64,000 nucleotides of DNA from Xenopus tropicalis (GCF_000004195.4 NC_030683.2:5582815-5646814), one strand, 5' to 3'; counted from the stretch's first letter, positions 31,479 through 44,879 are shown. Numbers and translations are program-made. The notes: a model not told the origin generated them from the sequence alone.

Positions 31479-31908
31479 TTAAAGGGGTAGTTCACCTTTT
31501 ACTATGATGTAGAGAGCAATATTCTGAGCCAGTTTGCAACTGGTCTTCATTTTCAATGATTTGCCTTTTTGTTCAGCAGCTATCCAGTTTGGAATTTCAA
31601 GGGCTATGTGGTTGCTAAGGGCCATTTTAACATAGCAACCAGGCAGTGGTTTAAAAAAAAAAAAGAGACAGGTATATGAATAGGGGAGGGGCTGAATAGA
31701 AAGATAAGGAATAAAAAGTAACAATAACAATAAAACTGGAGCCTCACAGAGCAATAGGGTTTGGCTGCCGGGGTCAGTGACCCCCATTTGAAAGCTGCAA
31801 AGAGTCTGAAGATAAAGGCAAATTATTTAAAATCTATAAAAAATAAATAATAAAGACCAGCTGAAAAGTTGCTAAGAATAGGCCGTTCTATAACACACTA
31901 AGTGACGT
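31479..31908 (+). mobile_element. T2-type MITE
   Basis: Begins TTAAAGGGGTAGTTCACC at 31479 and runs through GATGTAGAGAGCAATATTCT, TTTTTGTTCAGCAGC, TAGCAACCAGGCAGTGG and TAGAAAGATAAGGAATAAAA. The right end near AACACACTAAG is degraded. I recognise this as a very abundant Xenopus family. Non-autonomous, no coding capacity. Confidence 0.85.
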
Positions 31909-32377
31909 AGAGGGGGAGTTGAAGTGATTTCCCTTGGCCACAGGGCTCCCTGCTACTCACAAGGGACCCCCACCCCCTTATAAACCCAATTATCTGTGTA
32001 ACCCTTTCACTGCCAGGGGATTCCAACCCCACAGCCACACAAAAATCCAACCATGATACACAAACCTGCAGCTTTGATACGATCTGTCGGTGCCTTTGTG
32101 CCTTTATATTGTATTTAATCAGCTCAAACATCCCCCCCCCCAGTGTATCTGCATATCCTCCTGTGTATAACAGGGCCACCCAGTCATGTGGGAGTCAGCG
32201 TCCCGCACCCACGGCTGGGAGAAACCCACAGAGCAGCCATGGAAGCCATGGGCGTCCCTGTAACTGGGCAAGGCTGGAACGGTGCCACTGGCAAAGTGGT
32301 GCCGGGTGTAGGGTAAGGCAATGAAGTGTCTGGGGAGGGTGCTATGGGCTGCATTCAGGGGGTACTGGGGGTACTGG
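31909..32377. other. unique spacer
   Basis: No gene or repeat recognised; the open frames on both strands show no domain. Confidence 0.4.
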
Positions 32378-33160
32378 TTGTATCAGGAGTCAGAACCAGC
32401 AGTGCAGGGAAGGGAAAGGGGCAGACACAGTGACAGTTACACATAACTATAAACCCAGTGAGAATGAGGAATGAATGGATATTGGGGAGTTGTATCAGGA
32501 GTCAGAACCAGCAGTGCAGGGAAGGGAAAGGGACAGACACAGTGACAGTTACACATAACTATAAACCCAGTGAGAATGAGGGATGAATGGATATTGGGGA
32601 GTTGTATCAGGAGTCAGAACCAGCAGTGCAGGGACGGGAAAGGGACAGACACAGTGACAGTTACACATAACTATAAACCCAGTGAGAATGAGGGATGAAT
32701 GGATATTGGGGAGTTGTATCAGGAGTCAGAACCAGCAGTGCAGAGAAGGGAAAGGGACAGACACAGTGACAGTTACACATAACTATAAACCCAGTGAGAA
32801 TGAGGAATGAATGGATATTGGGGAGTTGTATCTGGAGTCAGAACCAGCAGTGCAGGGAAGGGAAAGGGACAGACACAGTGACAGTTACACATAACTATAA
32901 ACCCAGTGAGAATGAGGAATGAATGGGTATTGGGGAGTTGTATCAGGAGTCAGAACCAGCAGTGCAGAGAAGGGAAAGGGACAGACACAGTGACAGTTAC
33001 ACATAACTATAAACCCAGTGAGAATGAGGGATGAATGGATATTGGGGAGTTGTATCAGGAGTCAGAACCAGCAGTGCAGGGAAGGGAAAGGGACAGACAC
33101 AGTGACAGTTACACATAACTATAAACCCAGTGAGAATGAGGAATGAATGGGTACTGGGAG
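32378..33160 (+). repeat. 112-bp tandem array (7 copies)
   Basis: The unit begins TTGTATCAGGAGTCAGAACC and contains GACACAGTGACAGTTACACA and CCCAGTGAGAATGAGG. The period is exactly 112 in the copies measured. It is followed by G23 at 33165-33187. Confidence 0.95.
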
Positions 33161-33187
33161 CGCTGGGGGGGGGGGGGGGGGGGGGGG

Positions 33188-33596
33188 TTAGTCTGTATGC
33201 AGCTGTAGCCGCACTCACTTATACAGAGACCCTGTGCCCTTTAAGACACAAGCGAGGGGGTGCAAGAGGGACGAGCCGGAGTCACCGCAAGAAATAAACC
33301 TTTCAATAATTCAGGGACATTGAGCCACTTCATGATTTACAGCAAATATCTTCAAATATTAAAGGGCACAGAAGATTAACCGAGATGCAGGGAAGCGCCA
33401 CTTGCTGATTGGGTTAAACGGCGGGTACCTGCGGCCGTGGTGGTGCCGGTTCCTACAACGTTACCTGGACCCAAGAATGTCAGATTGGATTATTCTGCAT
33501 TTATATTTAATTTGTTCTGCGTATGGTGGATCGTGTCCTAAAGGCCCAAAATGGACCCAAAATTCACCAAAATTTGTACCCAAAATCTACCCAGCC
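33188..33596. other. unique spacer
   Basis: No feature recognised. Confidence 0.35.
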
Positions 33597-35330
33597 TGGG
33601 CTGGCACCCAATTAATTCTAAAGGGACTCCCTGGTAACAAGGCTGGCACCCAATTGATTCTAAAGGGACTCCCTGGTAACAAGGCTGGCACCCAATTGAT
33701 TCTAAAGGGACTCCCTGGTAACAAGGCTGGCACCCAATTGATTCTAAAGGGACTCCCTGGTTACAAGGCTGGCACCCAATTGATTCTAAAGGGACTCCCT
33801 GGTTACAAGGCTGGCACCCAATAGATTCTAAAAGGACTCCCTGGTCACAAGGCTGGCACCCAATTGATTCTAAAAGGACTCCCTGGTCACAAGGCTGGCA
33901 CCCAATTGATTCTAAAGGGACTCCCTGATCACAAGGCTGGCACCTAATTGATTCTAAAGGGACTCCCTGGTCACAAGGCTGGCACCCAATTGATTCTAAA
34001 GGGACTCCCTGGTAACAAGGCTGGCACCCAATTGATTCTAGAGGGACTCCCTGGTCACAAGGCTGGCACCCAATTGATTCTAAAGGGACTCCCTGGTCAC
34101 AAGGCTGGCACCCAATTGATTCTAAAGGGACTCCCTGATCACAAGGCTGGCACCCAATTGATTCTAAAGGGACTCCCTGGTTACAAGGCTTGCACCCAAT
34201 TGATTCTAAATGGACTCCCTGATCACAAGGCTGGCACCCAATTGATTCTAAAGGGACTCCCTGGTTACAAGGCTTGCACCCAATTGATTCTAAATGGACT
34301 CCCTGATCACAAGGCTGGCACCCAATTAATTCTAAAGGGACTCCCTGGTTACAAGGCTTGCACCCAATAGATTCTAAAGGGACTCCCTGGTCACAAGGCT
34401 GGCACCCAATTGATTCTAAAAGGACTCCCTGGTCACAAGGCTGGCACCCAATAGATTCTCCCTGGTCATAAGGCTGGCACCCAATTGATTCTAAAGGGAC
34501 TCCCTGGTCACAAGGCTGGCACCCAATAGATTCTAAAAGGACTCCCTGGTCACAAGGCTTGCACCCAATTGATTCTATAGGACTCCCTGGTCACAAGGCT
34601 GGCACCCAATTGATTCTAAAGGGACTCCCTGGTCACAAGGCTGGCACCCAATAGATTCTAAAAGGACTCCCTGGTTACAAGGCTGGCACCCAATAGATTC
34701 TAAAAGGACTCCCTGGTCACATGACTGGCACCCAATTGATTCTATAGGGACTCCCCGGTTACAAGGCTGGCACCCAATTGATTCTAAAGGGACTCCCCGG
34801 TTACAAGGCTGGCACCCAATTGATTCTAAAGGGACTCCCCGGTTACAAGGCTGGCACCCAATTGATTCTATAGGGACTCCCCGGTTACAAGGCTGGCACC
34901 CAATTGATTCTATAGGGACTCCCTGGTCACAAGGCTGGCACCCAATTGATTCTATAGGGACTCCCTGGTCACAAGGCTGGCACCCAATTGATTCTATAGG
35001 GACTCCCTGGTCACAAGGCTGGCACCCAATTGATTCTCCCTGGTCACAAGGCTGGCACCCAATTGATTCTCCCTGGTCACAAGGCTGGCACCCAATTGAT
35101 TCTCCCTGGTCACAAGGCTGGCACCCAATTGATTCTCCCTGGTCACAAGGCTGGCACCCAATTGATTCTATAGGGACTCCCCGGTTACAAGGCTGGCACC
35201 CAATTGATTCTATAGGGACTTCCCAGTTACAAGGCTGGCACCCAATTGATTCTAAAGGGACCCCCTGGTCTCAAGGCTGGCACCCAATAGATTCTCCCTG
35301 GTCACATGACTGGCACCCAGATATTGCTAA
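33597..35330 (+). repeat. 42-bp minisatellite (about 41 copies)
   Basis: Unit GGCTGGCACCCAATTGATTC, then TAAAGGGACTCCCTGGTNACAA. Most units are 42 bp; shorter units of about 27-28 bp lacking TAAAGGGACT occur near 34455 and at 35035-35150. The period of 14 codons gives runs of GLPGYKAGTQLILK in one + frame until TAG variants (CAATAGATTC) interrupt it. Confidence 0.96.
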
Positions 35331-35580
35331 AAAGCCCATTTTGAAGCCCAATAAATACAATAATAATGATGAATCTCTGTTTCGCCCAATAAGGACCCAG
35401 TAGATCACAATCTTTTCCCTTTAATCCTGAAGACAAATTGTCACTTTGGAATTTATTATTTTCCATGAAAAAATTTAAATTAGTGATTTTTTTTACCCCG
35501 AGGGCAAAGTGAGTGAAATTAAAGCCCCTCCTCCTAATGAATTTTATGACCTTATTTAAATCCAGGTCTCTTGCTCATTA
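35331..35580. promoter_or_regulatory. candidate conserved non-coding block
   Basis: Non-repetitive sequence between arrays, with CTTTAATCCTGAAGACAA, TTGTCACTTTGGAATTTATT, AATTTAAATTAGTGATTTTT and CCTCCTAATGAATTTTATGA. Texture is typical of vertebrate developmental enhancers (AT-rich, ATTA/TAAT words); no alignment could be made. Confidence 0.3.
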
Positions 35581-36234
35581 GCAGGTAGCGGGACAGGCTC
35601 CGCCCCCCGGGGGGGCTCACTGACAGATAAAGACGTTTTACCCAGGATCCTGTAAGGAATGTCCCATCCCATAATCCCTAATCCCATGTGACGTGCCGCT
35701 AGCGTCGCTCCTGTGGTGCCGCGCAATAGGGCTCCAAAGCTGCTCACAGATAAGGCAGCAATGACTCCCTGCGGGGGATACACGCCTGGCAGTTTTGAGA
35801 GCCTTCTGACCCCACCACTGACCTTTCCCAGGAGATACTTGTACTGCTGAGACCCCCCCAGTCATTAAACCCCTGTATCAGGCTCAGCCAGAAATCACCC
35901 CCCCAGCCCCAAATCTGCCATTCAGCCGCAATTATCTGCCAACTCATTCAGCCCTTCCGCTGCTTATGTACTAAATGCAATGGGAAGTGCCCCTTACCCC
36001 CTGTCTGATACCCTGGGGGGCCTCCCAGCTCTTTAGTTGCCTCTGTGGCCCCATGGGGCCCCCCCCTGCTCCTCAGCACCCAACTCACATCTCTGTTGCC
36101 TTCTGTTTCTCTGTACTGGGAGAATTAGGGCTCATTTTATTCTAACTGCCCAAGTGCCTTCTATTTAATGTAATGGTACATTCCGAGTTAGCCAGAGAGC
36201 CGTGTGTATGAGCCCTTCCTGTCCATCTCTCCTG
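35581..36234. other. unique spacer
   Basis: No gene or repeat recognised. Confidence 0.4.
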
Positions 36235-37156
36235 GAGCCCTCTAGTCTCTCCTGGGGCCCTCTAGTCTCTCCTGGGGCCCTCTAGTCTCTCCTGGGGCCC
36301 TCTAGTCTCTCCTGGAGCCCTCTAGTCTCTCCTGGGGCCCTCTAGTCTCTCCTGGGGCCCTCTAGTCTCTCCTGGGGCCTCTAGTCTCTCCTGGGCCCTC
36401 TAGTCTCTCCTGGGGCCTCTAGTCTCTCCTGGGGCCTCTAGTCTCTCCTGGGACCCTCTAGTCTCTCCTGGGGCCCTCTAGTCTCTCCTGGGCCCTCTAG
36501 TCTCTCCTGGGGCCTCTAGTCTCTCCTGGGGCCTCTAGTCTCTCCTGGGGCCCTTTAGTCTCTCCTGGGGCCCTCTAGTCTCTCCTGGGGCCCTCTAGTC
36601 TCTCCTGGGCCCTCTAGTCTCTCCTGGGGCCTCTAGTCTCTCCTGGGGCCTCTAGTCTCTCCTGGGGCCCTTTAGTCTGTCCTGGGGCCCTCTAGTCTCT
36701 TCTGGGGCCCTCTAGTCTCTCCTGGGGCCCTTTAGTCTGTCCTGGGGCCCTCTAGTCTCTCCTGGGGCCCTCTAGTCTCTCCTGGGGCCCTCTAGTCTCT
36801 CCTGGGGCCTCTAGTCTCTCCTGGGGCCTCTAGTCTCTCCTGGGGCCCTTTAGTCTGTCCTGGGGCCCTCTAGTCTCTCTGGGCCCTCTAGTCTCTCCTG
36901 GGGCCCTCTAGTCTGTCCTGGGGCCCTCTAGTCTCTCCTGGGGCCCTCTAGTCTCTCCTGGGGCCTCTAGTCTCTCCTGGGGCCTCTAGTCTCTCCTGGG
37001 GCCCTCTAGTCTCTCCTGGGGCCCTCTAGTCTGTCCTGGGCCCTCTACTCTGTCCTGGGGCCTCTAGTCTCTCCTGGGGCCCTCTAGTCTGTCCTGGGCC
37101 CTCTACTCTGTCCTGGGGCCCTCTAGTCTGTCCTGGGGCCCTCTAGTCTCTCCTGG
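36235..37156 (+). repeat. 20-bp minisatellite, TCTCTCCTGGGGCCCTCTAG unit
   Basis: About 47 copies of 18-20 bp (GGGCCC, GGGCCT, TTTAG and TCTGTC variants). The array resumes as CCCTCTAGTCTCTCCTGGGG at about 41318-41345, beyond the 12-bp satellite, so it was probably one array. Confidence 0.96.
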
Positions 37157-40100
37157 GTGATACAGTGGGTGATACAGTGGGTCATAATGTGGGTGATACA
37201 GTGGGTGATACAGTGGGTCATAATGTGGGTGATACAGTGGGTGATACAGTGGGTGATGCAGTGGGTGATACAGTGGGTGATACAGTGGGTCATAATGTGG
37301 GTGATACAGTGGGTGATACAATGGGTCATAATGTGGGTGATACAGTGGGTGATACAGTGGGTGATGCAGTGGGTGATACAGTGGGTGATACAGTGGGTGA
37401 TACAGTGGGTCATAATGTGGGTGATACAGTGGGTGATACAGTGGGTGATACTGTGGGTCATACAGTGGGTGATACAGTGGGTGATACTGTGGGTCATACA
37501 GTGGGTGATACAGTGGGTGATACAGTGGGTCATAATGTGGGTGATACAGTGGGTGATACAGTGGGTCATAATGTGGGTGATACAGTGGGTGATACAGTGG
37601 GTCATAATGTGGGTGATACAGTGGGTGATACAGTGGGTCATATGTGGGTGATACAGTGGGTCATAATGTGGGTGATACAGTGGGTTATATGTGGGTGATA
37701 CAGTGGGTGATACAGTGGGTCATAATGGGGGTGATACAGTGGGTCATATGTGGGTGATACAGTGGGTCATAATGTGGGTGATACAGTGGGTGATACAGAG
37801 GGTGATACAGTGGGTCATAATGTGGGTGATACAGTGGGTCATATGTGGGTGATACAGTGGGTCATAATGTGGGTGATACAGTGGGTGATACAGAGGGTGA
37901 TACAGTGGGTCATAATGTGGGTGATACAGTGGGTCATATGTGGGTGATACAGTGGGTCATAATGTGGGTGATACAGTGGGTCATATGTGGGTGATACAGT
38001 GGGTCATAGTGTGGGTGATACAGTGGGTCATATGTGGGTGATACAGTGGGTGATATAGTGGGTGATACAGAGGGTGATACAGTGGGTCATAATGTGGGTG
38101 ATACAGTGGGTCATATATGGGTGATACAGTGGGTGATACAGTGGGTGATACAGTGGGTCATAATGTGGGTGATACAGTGGGTCATAATGTGGGTGATACA
38201 GTGGGTCATATGTGGGTGATACAGTGGGTGATACAGTGGGTGATACAGTGGGTCATATGTGGGTGATACAGTGGGTGATACTGTGGGTCATACAGTGGGT
38301 GATACAGTGGGTGATACTGTGGGTCATACAGTGGGTGATACAGTGGGTGATACAGTGGGTCATAATGTGGGTGATACAGTGGGTGATACAGTGGGTCATA
38401 ATGTGGGTGATACAGTGGGTGATACAGTGGGTCATAATGTGGGTGATACAGTGGGTGATACAGTGGGTCATATGTGGGTGATACAGTGGGGTCATAATGT
38501 GGGTGATACAGTGGGTTATATGTGGGTGATACAGTGGGTCATAATGGGGGTGATACAGTGGGTCATATGTGGGTGATACAGTGGGTCATAATGTGGGTGA
38601 TACAGTGGGTGATACAGTGGGTGATACAGAGGGTGATACAGTGGGTCATAATGTGGGTGATACAGTGGGTCATATGTGGGTGATACAGTGGGTGATACAG
38701 TGGGTGATACAGTGGGTCATAATGTGGGTGATACAGTGGGTGATACAGTGGGTCATAATGTGGGTGATACAGTGGGTCATATGTGGGTGATACAGTGGGT
38801 CATAGTGTGGGTGATACAGTGGGTCATATGTGGGTGATACAGTGGGTGATATAGTGGGTGATACAGAGGGTGATACAGTGGGTCATAATGTGGGTGATAC
38901 AGTGGGTGATACAGTGGGTCATATGTGGGTGATACAGTGGGTGATACAGTGGGTGATATAGTGGGTGATACAGAGGGTGATACAGTGGGTGATACAGTGG
39001 GTGATACAGTGGGTGATACAGTGGGTGATACAGTGGGTCATAATGTGGGTGATACAGTGGGTCATAATGTGGGTGATACAGTGGGTCATATGTGGGTGAT
39101 ACAGTGGGTGATACAGTGGGTGATACAGTGGGTGATACAGTGGGTGATACAGTGGGTCATAATGTGGGTGATACAGTGGGTCATAATGTGGGTGATACAG
39201 TGGGTCATATGTGGGTGATACAGTGGGTGATACAGTGGGTCATAATGTGGGTGATACAGTGGGTGATACAGTGGGTCATAATGTGGGTGATACAGTGGGT
39301 CATATGTGGGTGATACAGTGGGTCATAGTGTGGGTGATACAGTGGGTCATATGTGGGTGATACAGTGGGTGATATAGTGGGTGATACAGAGGGTGATACA
39401 GTGGGTCATAATGTGGGTGATACAGTGGGTCATATGTGGGTGATACAGTGGGTCATAGTGTGGGTGATACAGTGGGTCATATGTGGGTGATACAGTGGGT
39501 GATATAGTGGGTGATACAGAGGGTGATACAGTGGGTCATAATGTGGGTGATACAGTGGGTCATATGTGGGTGATACAGTGGGTGATACAGTGGGTGATAC
39601 AGTGGGTGATACAGTGGGTCATAATGTGGGTGATACAGTGGGTCATAATGTGGGTGATACAGTGGGTCATATGTGGGTGATACAGTGGGTGATACAGTGG
39701 GTGATACAGTGGGTGATACTGTGGGTCATACAGTGGGTGATACAGTGGGTGATACTGTGGGTCATACAGTGGGTGATACAGTGGGTGATACAGTGGGTCA
39801 TAATGTGGGTGATACAGTGGGTGATACAGTGGGTCATAATGTGGGTGATACAGTGGGTCATAATGTGGGTGATACAGTGGGTGATACAGTGGGTCATATG
39901 TGGATGATACAGTGGGTCATAATGTGGGTGATACAGTGGGTTATATGTGGGTGATACAGTGGGTCATAATGGGGGTGATACAGTGGGTCATATGTGGGTG
40001 ATACAGTGGGTCATAATGTGGGTGATACAGTGGGTGATACAGTGGGTGATACAGAGGGTGATACAGTGGGTCATAATGTGGGTGATACAGTGGGTCATAT

Positions 40101-41309
40101 GTGGGTGATACAGTGGGTGATACAGTGGGTCATAATGTGGGTGATACAGTGGGTGATACAGTGGGTCATAATGTGGGTGATACAGTGGGTCATATGTGGG
40201 TGATACAGTGGGTCATAGTGTGGGTGATACAGTGGGTCATATGTGGGTGATACAGTGGGTGATATAGTGGGTGATACAGAGGGTGATACAGTGGGTCATA
40301 ATGTGGGTGATACAGTGGGTGATACAGTGGGTCATATGTGGGTGATACAGTGGGTGATACAGAGGGTGATACAGTGGGTGATACAGTGGGTGATACAGTG
40401 GGTCATATGTGGGTGATATAGTGGGTGATACAGAGGGTCATATGTGGGTGATATAGTGGGTGATACAGAGGGTGATACAGTGGGTGATACAGTGGGTGAT
40501 ACAGTGGGTCATAATGTGGGTGATACAGTGGGTCATATGTGGGTGATATAGTGGGTGATACAGAGGGTGATACAGTGGGTGATACAGTGGGTGATACAGT
40601 GGGTGATACAGTGGGTCATAATGTGGGTGATACAGTGGGTCATAATGTGGGTGATACAGTGGGTCATATGTGGGTGATACAGTGGGTGATACAGTGGGTG
40701 ATACAGTGGGTGATACAGTGGGTGATACAGTGGGTCATAATGTGGGTGATACAGTGGGTCATAATGTGGGTGATACAGTGGGTCATATGTGGGTGATACA
40801 GTGGGTGATACAGTGGGTGATACAGTGGGTCATAATGTGGGTGATACAGTGGGTGATACAGTGGGTCATAATGTGGGTGATACAGTGGGTCATATGTGGG
40901 TGATACAGTGGGTCATAGTGTGGGTGATACAGTGGGTCATATGTGGGTGATACAGTGGGTGATATAGTGGGTGATACAGAGGGTGATACAGTGGGTCATA
41001 TGTGGGTGATACAGTGGGTGATACAGTGGGTGATACAGTGGGTCATAATGTGGGTGATACAGTGGGTCATATGTGGGTGATACAGTGGGTGATACAGTGG
41101 GTGATACAGTGGGTCATACAGTGGGTCATATGTGGGTGATACAGTGGGTGATACAGTGGGTCATACAGTGGGTGATACAGTGGGTCATACAGTGGGTCAT
41201 ATGTGGGTGATACAGTGGGTGATACAGTGGGTGATACAGTGGGTCATACAGTGGGTGATACAGTGGGTGATACAGTGGGTGATACAGTGGGTGATACAGT
41301 GGGGGATAC
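37157..41309 (+). repeat. 12-bp satellite, GGGTGATACAGT unit, 4.15 kb
   Basis: Built from GGGTGATACAGT with GGGTCATAATGT, GGGTGATATAGT, GGGTGATACAGA and an 11-bp GGGTCATATGT variant. Variants are arranged in longer blocks that recur (see findings). All coding-like frames in both strands (WVIQWVIM, GDTVGDTV, THCITHCI) are by-products of the 12-bp period; frame shifts occur at each 11-bp variant. Confidence 0.97.
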
Positions 41310-42404
41310 TCCTGAGTCCCTCTAGTCTCTCCTGGGGCCCTCTAGCTGCAATCTGTGTAGTATTACTTAGGCCAATCAGTCCCTGTGTTTCCTTGAACTT
41401 GTTGTCTATGCTACGGGTATCTATATCTATTATCTATACTGGGGGTATCTATATCTATTATCTATACTGTGGGTAACTATACCCACCTATACCCATTATC
41501 TATACTGGGGGTAACTAGTATAACCCTAATGAGACAATCAAAAAAGTCCAATATTCTAACCTTTATTATTATGGTTGACAAGTTGGATCAAACAGGAGGA
41601 ACCTGTCGGTTACTTCTTCCCCAGTTTCACTCCTATAAATTCCTCCTGCCGAAGGGTTAATTACATACCGATGTTTCTTTAAATTAAATGCCCTTTTCCC
41701 ATTTACAAAAAAACTTAAGTCATAAATATGAAATACTGAATGCAGACGCTGAATATTGTATCATTGCCCCGGAAATGTTGGTGATATTTTCCCAATATGA
41801 TTTTATTTAATTTCATTGAACCGGGGGGGGGGGGGGGGGGGGGGTGAACTGACAGTTTTCAGATGAAGATGAAAGTAAAGAAAGGGAGAGCTAATTAATC
41901 TGCGGGGCTGACACTTGTATGGAGTGTCTCATATAGATACATACATGTATCCGCCCCGGGGGGTCAGTAGCAACCAGGTGATTTAGTGCATTATCACAGC
42001 GCGGCACGTGCATGGGAAATTACCCCCCGGGGGGCAGATTAGTGCTGCCGTCTCTCCCTATATTTCATTATATTATAGTTATAGGACTGATTACAAATCT
42101 TAGAATATGAAACATTTTTTCAAATGATAAATTAAAAAAAAAAACAAAAACTCGACGTTTTCTATCGTACGGTGTAGCGTTGCTAGGGGCCTACTTATGT
42201 TAGAAACCGGGCGCGGAGCTGAGAGACAGGCTGTAGGATGAGTAGGAGAGGGACAATAATAATAGACCAATAATGTACTTTGTGGAATTCAGACAGACAG
42301 AAAGAGCGGAGGAAAGATAACAATGTAATGAAATGATTAAAAATGTGAACTTTCCCTTTAAAATCTGCAGGACCTGTATACATTTTGGGACATTTAACCA
42401 GTAA
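41310..42404. other. unique sequence with a G22 run and T2 remnant
   Basis: Starts with a remnant of the 20-bp minisatellite, then ATCTATATCTATTATCTATA-like repeats at 41410-41500 and G22 at 41823-41844. The end GTGAACTTTCCCTTTAAAAT at about 42345 looks like one terminus of a T2 MITE. No gene recognised. Confidence 0.4.
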
Positions 42405-43600
42405 GAGTGCAGTGCATTACTGTCAGACCTAACTGCCATGTACATTACTGTCCTACCTAACTGCCATGTACATTACTGTCCCACCTAACTGCCATGTACA
42501 TTACTGTCAGACCTAACTGCCATGTACATTACTGTCCCACCTAACTGCCATGTACATTACTGTCAGACCTAACTGCCATGTACATTACTGTCAGACCTAA
42601 CTGCCATGTACATTACTGTCAGACCTAACTGCCATGTACATTACTGTCCTACCTAACTGCCATGTACATTACTGTCCTACCTAACTGCCATGTACATTAC
42701 TGTCAGACCTAACTTCCATGTACATTACTGTCCAACCTAACTGCCATGTACATTACTGTCCCACCTAACTGCCTTGTACATTACTGTCCCACCTAACCGC
42801 CATGTACATTACTGTCAGACCTAACTGCCATGTACATTACTGTCCAACATAACTGCCATGTACATTACTGTCAGACCTAACTGCCATGTACATTACTGTC
42901 CATTCCAACATAACTGCCATGTACATTACTGTCAGACCTAACTGCCATGTACATTACTGTCCCACCTAACTGCCATGTACATTACTGTCAGACCTAACTG
43001 CCATGTTCATTACTGTCCAACATAACTGCCATGTACATTACTGTCAGACCTAACTGCCATGAACATTACTGTCCAACCTAACTGCCATGTACATTACTGT
43101 CAGACCTAACTGCCATGTACATTACTGTCCCACCTAACTGCCTTGTACATTACTGTCCCACCTAACCGCCATGTACATTACTGTCAGACCTAACTGCCAT
43201 GTACATTACTGTCCAACATAGCTGCCATGTACATTACTGTCAGACCTAACTGCCATGTACATTACTGTCCAACATAACTGCCATGTACATTACTGTCAGA
43301 CCTAACTGCCATGTACATTACTGTCAGACCTAACTGCCATGTACATTACTGTCCAACATAACTGCCATGTACATTACTGTCAGACCTAACTGCCATGTAC
43401 ATTACTGTCCAACCTAACTGCCATGTACATTACTGTCAGACCTAACTGCCATGTACATTACTGTCAGACCTAACTTCCATGTACATTACTGTCCAACCTA
43501 ACTGCCATGTACATTACTGTCAGACCTAACTGCCATGTACTTTACTGTCCAACCTAACTACCATGTACATTACTGTCAGACCTAACTGCCACGTACATTA
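42405..43600 (+). repeat. 28-bp minisatellite, TAACTGCCATGTACATTACT core (about 43 copies)
   Basis: Followed by GTCAGACC, GTCCCACC, GTCCTACC or GTCCAACA/CC, giving period 28. One longer unit (GTCCATTCCAACA) lies near 42898. The alternating GTCAGACC and GTCCNACC variants give partial 56-bp and longer higher-order order. Confidence 0.96.
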
Positions 43601-43799
43601 CACTGAGATCTGCACCCACATACTCCTCTGTCACAGAGTATCGGAGAGACCTTGGAATCAATGTCTTTCCTTTCCTCATAATTCTGTGAAGATCTCTGTG
43701 TATTATATTAACTCCTTCCTTTCAGTTAACTAGAATCTCCCCCATAACCAGAGAGTTAACTAAATGCCCACCCACCATTCACAGCCCCCAAGCCATCAG

Positions 43800-44345
43800 T
43801 CTGCAAACTGCTTATTATTATTATTATTATGGTGCTGTATTTATATATTGCCCCTATATTCGCCAGCACTTTAGGAGAATGTTTAATAATTCAGCCCCTG
43901 CCCCAGTGGAGCTTGCAGTCTAATTTCCCTATCACACACAAACACCCCCCCCCCCGGGGTCATTTTCATCAGAAACCACTTAACCTGCGGAATGTTTTTG
44001 TGCTGTGGGAGGAACCGGAGCACCTGGGGGAGCCCCATGCAAACACGGGGAGAACATACAAATTTCATGCAGATCGTGCCCTGCGCGGAATCAAACACAA
44101 GGCCCCAGCGGGGAAGGTCCCGGGTTTGATTCCCACCAGGGCACTGTCTGCAATCAGTTTGTATGCTCTCCCCGTGTTTGCGTTGGTTTCCTCCCACTCC
44201 CCAAATACATACAGGCAGGTTTATTGATTCCGGATAAAACTGACCCCAGTGTGACTGTGAGTCGTGGTAGTAAAATTAGAGTGTAAGCTCCTCTGCGCAG
44301 GGACTTGCGGGGACTGGAAACGAGCTGGAAAGTGCAGCATACAAT
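43800..44345. mobile_element. interspersed repeat with inverted halves
   Basis: The GTGGGAGGAACCGGAGCACC and AACACGGGGAGAACATACAA words belong to a repeat widespread in fish and frogs. The second half (GTATGCTCTCCCCGTGTTTG, TTGGTTTCCTCCCACTCC) is their reverse complement, so the element folds back around about 44110. GGTTTGATTCCCACC near 44134 resembles a Pol III B box. The family name is not assigned. Confidence 0.6.
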
Positions 44346-44399
44346 ATTGGTGCGATGTATGAATAAAATAAATATAATAATATCCGTATATAGATCAGC

Positions 44400-44879
44400 T
44401 TATACAGGGAAGCACACTACAACGACACACAGATACACAAAGTATAGACACAACACATAACATACAGATACACACACAGATCAATACAACACAAAATTCA
44501 GAAACTCTACACAATCACAAATACTCACACAGCCTCCACAGGTACACACATAGAGATACACACACACATAGAGACACACACACACACAAATATAGAAACA
44601 TATACACACAGATACACAAATACATACACATTAGGATGAAAACAAAGGGGACAGATACACACAGGTCTGCACACACACACACATACATACATAATCCCAT
44701 ATACAGCAACAGAGACCTAAAAAGATGATACACGTGGCACACACAGAAATAAACACATACAACGCTACACAGACATAGCCGTACAAAGGTACATGTAAAA
44801 GTGCATGAACACGTGAAAATGTCTGCAGAAACACGTACATACACAGGTGTATTCACACACACTCGCATGTACCCAGGCT
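44400..44879. repeat. CA-rich degenerate simple sequence
   Basis: Mixed ACACA, GATACACA and AATACATACA words without a fixed period. Confidence 0.75.

Noticed and set aside
37103..41476. Many WVIQWVIM, GDTVGDTV and THCITHCI frames
   Set aside because: By-products of a 12-bp period; the 11-bp variants break them at random and they lack any non-repeat domain.
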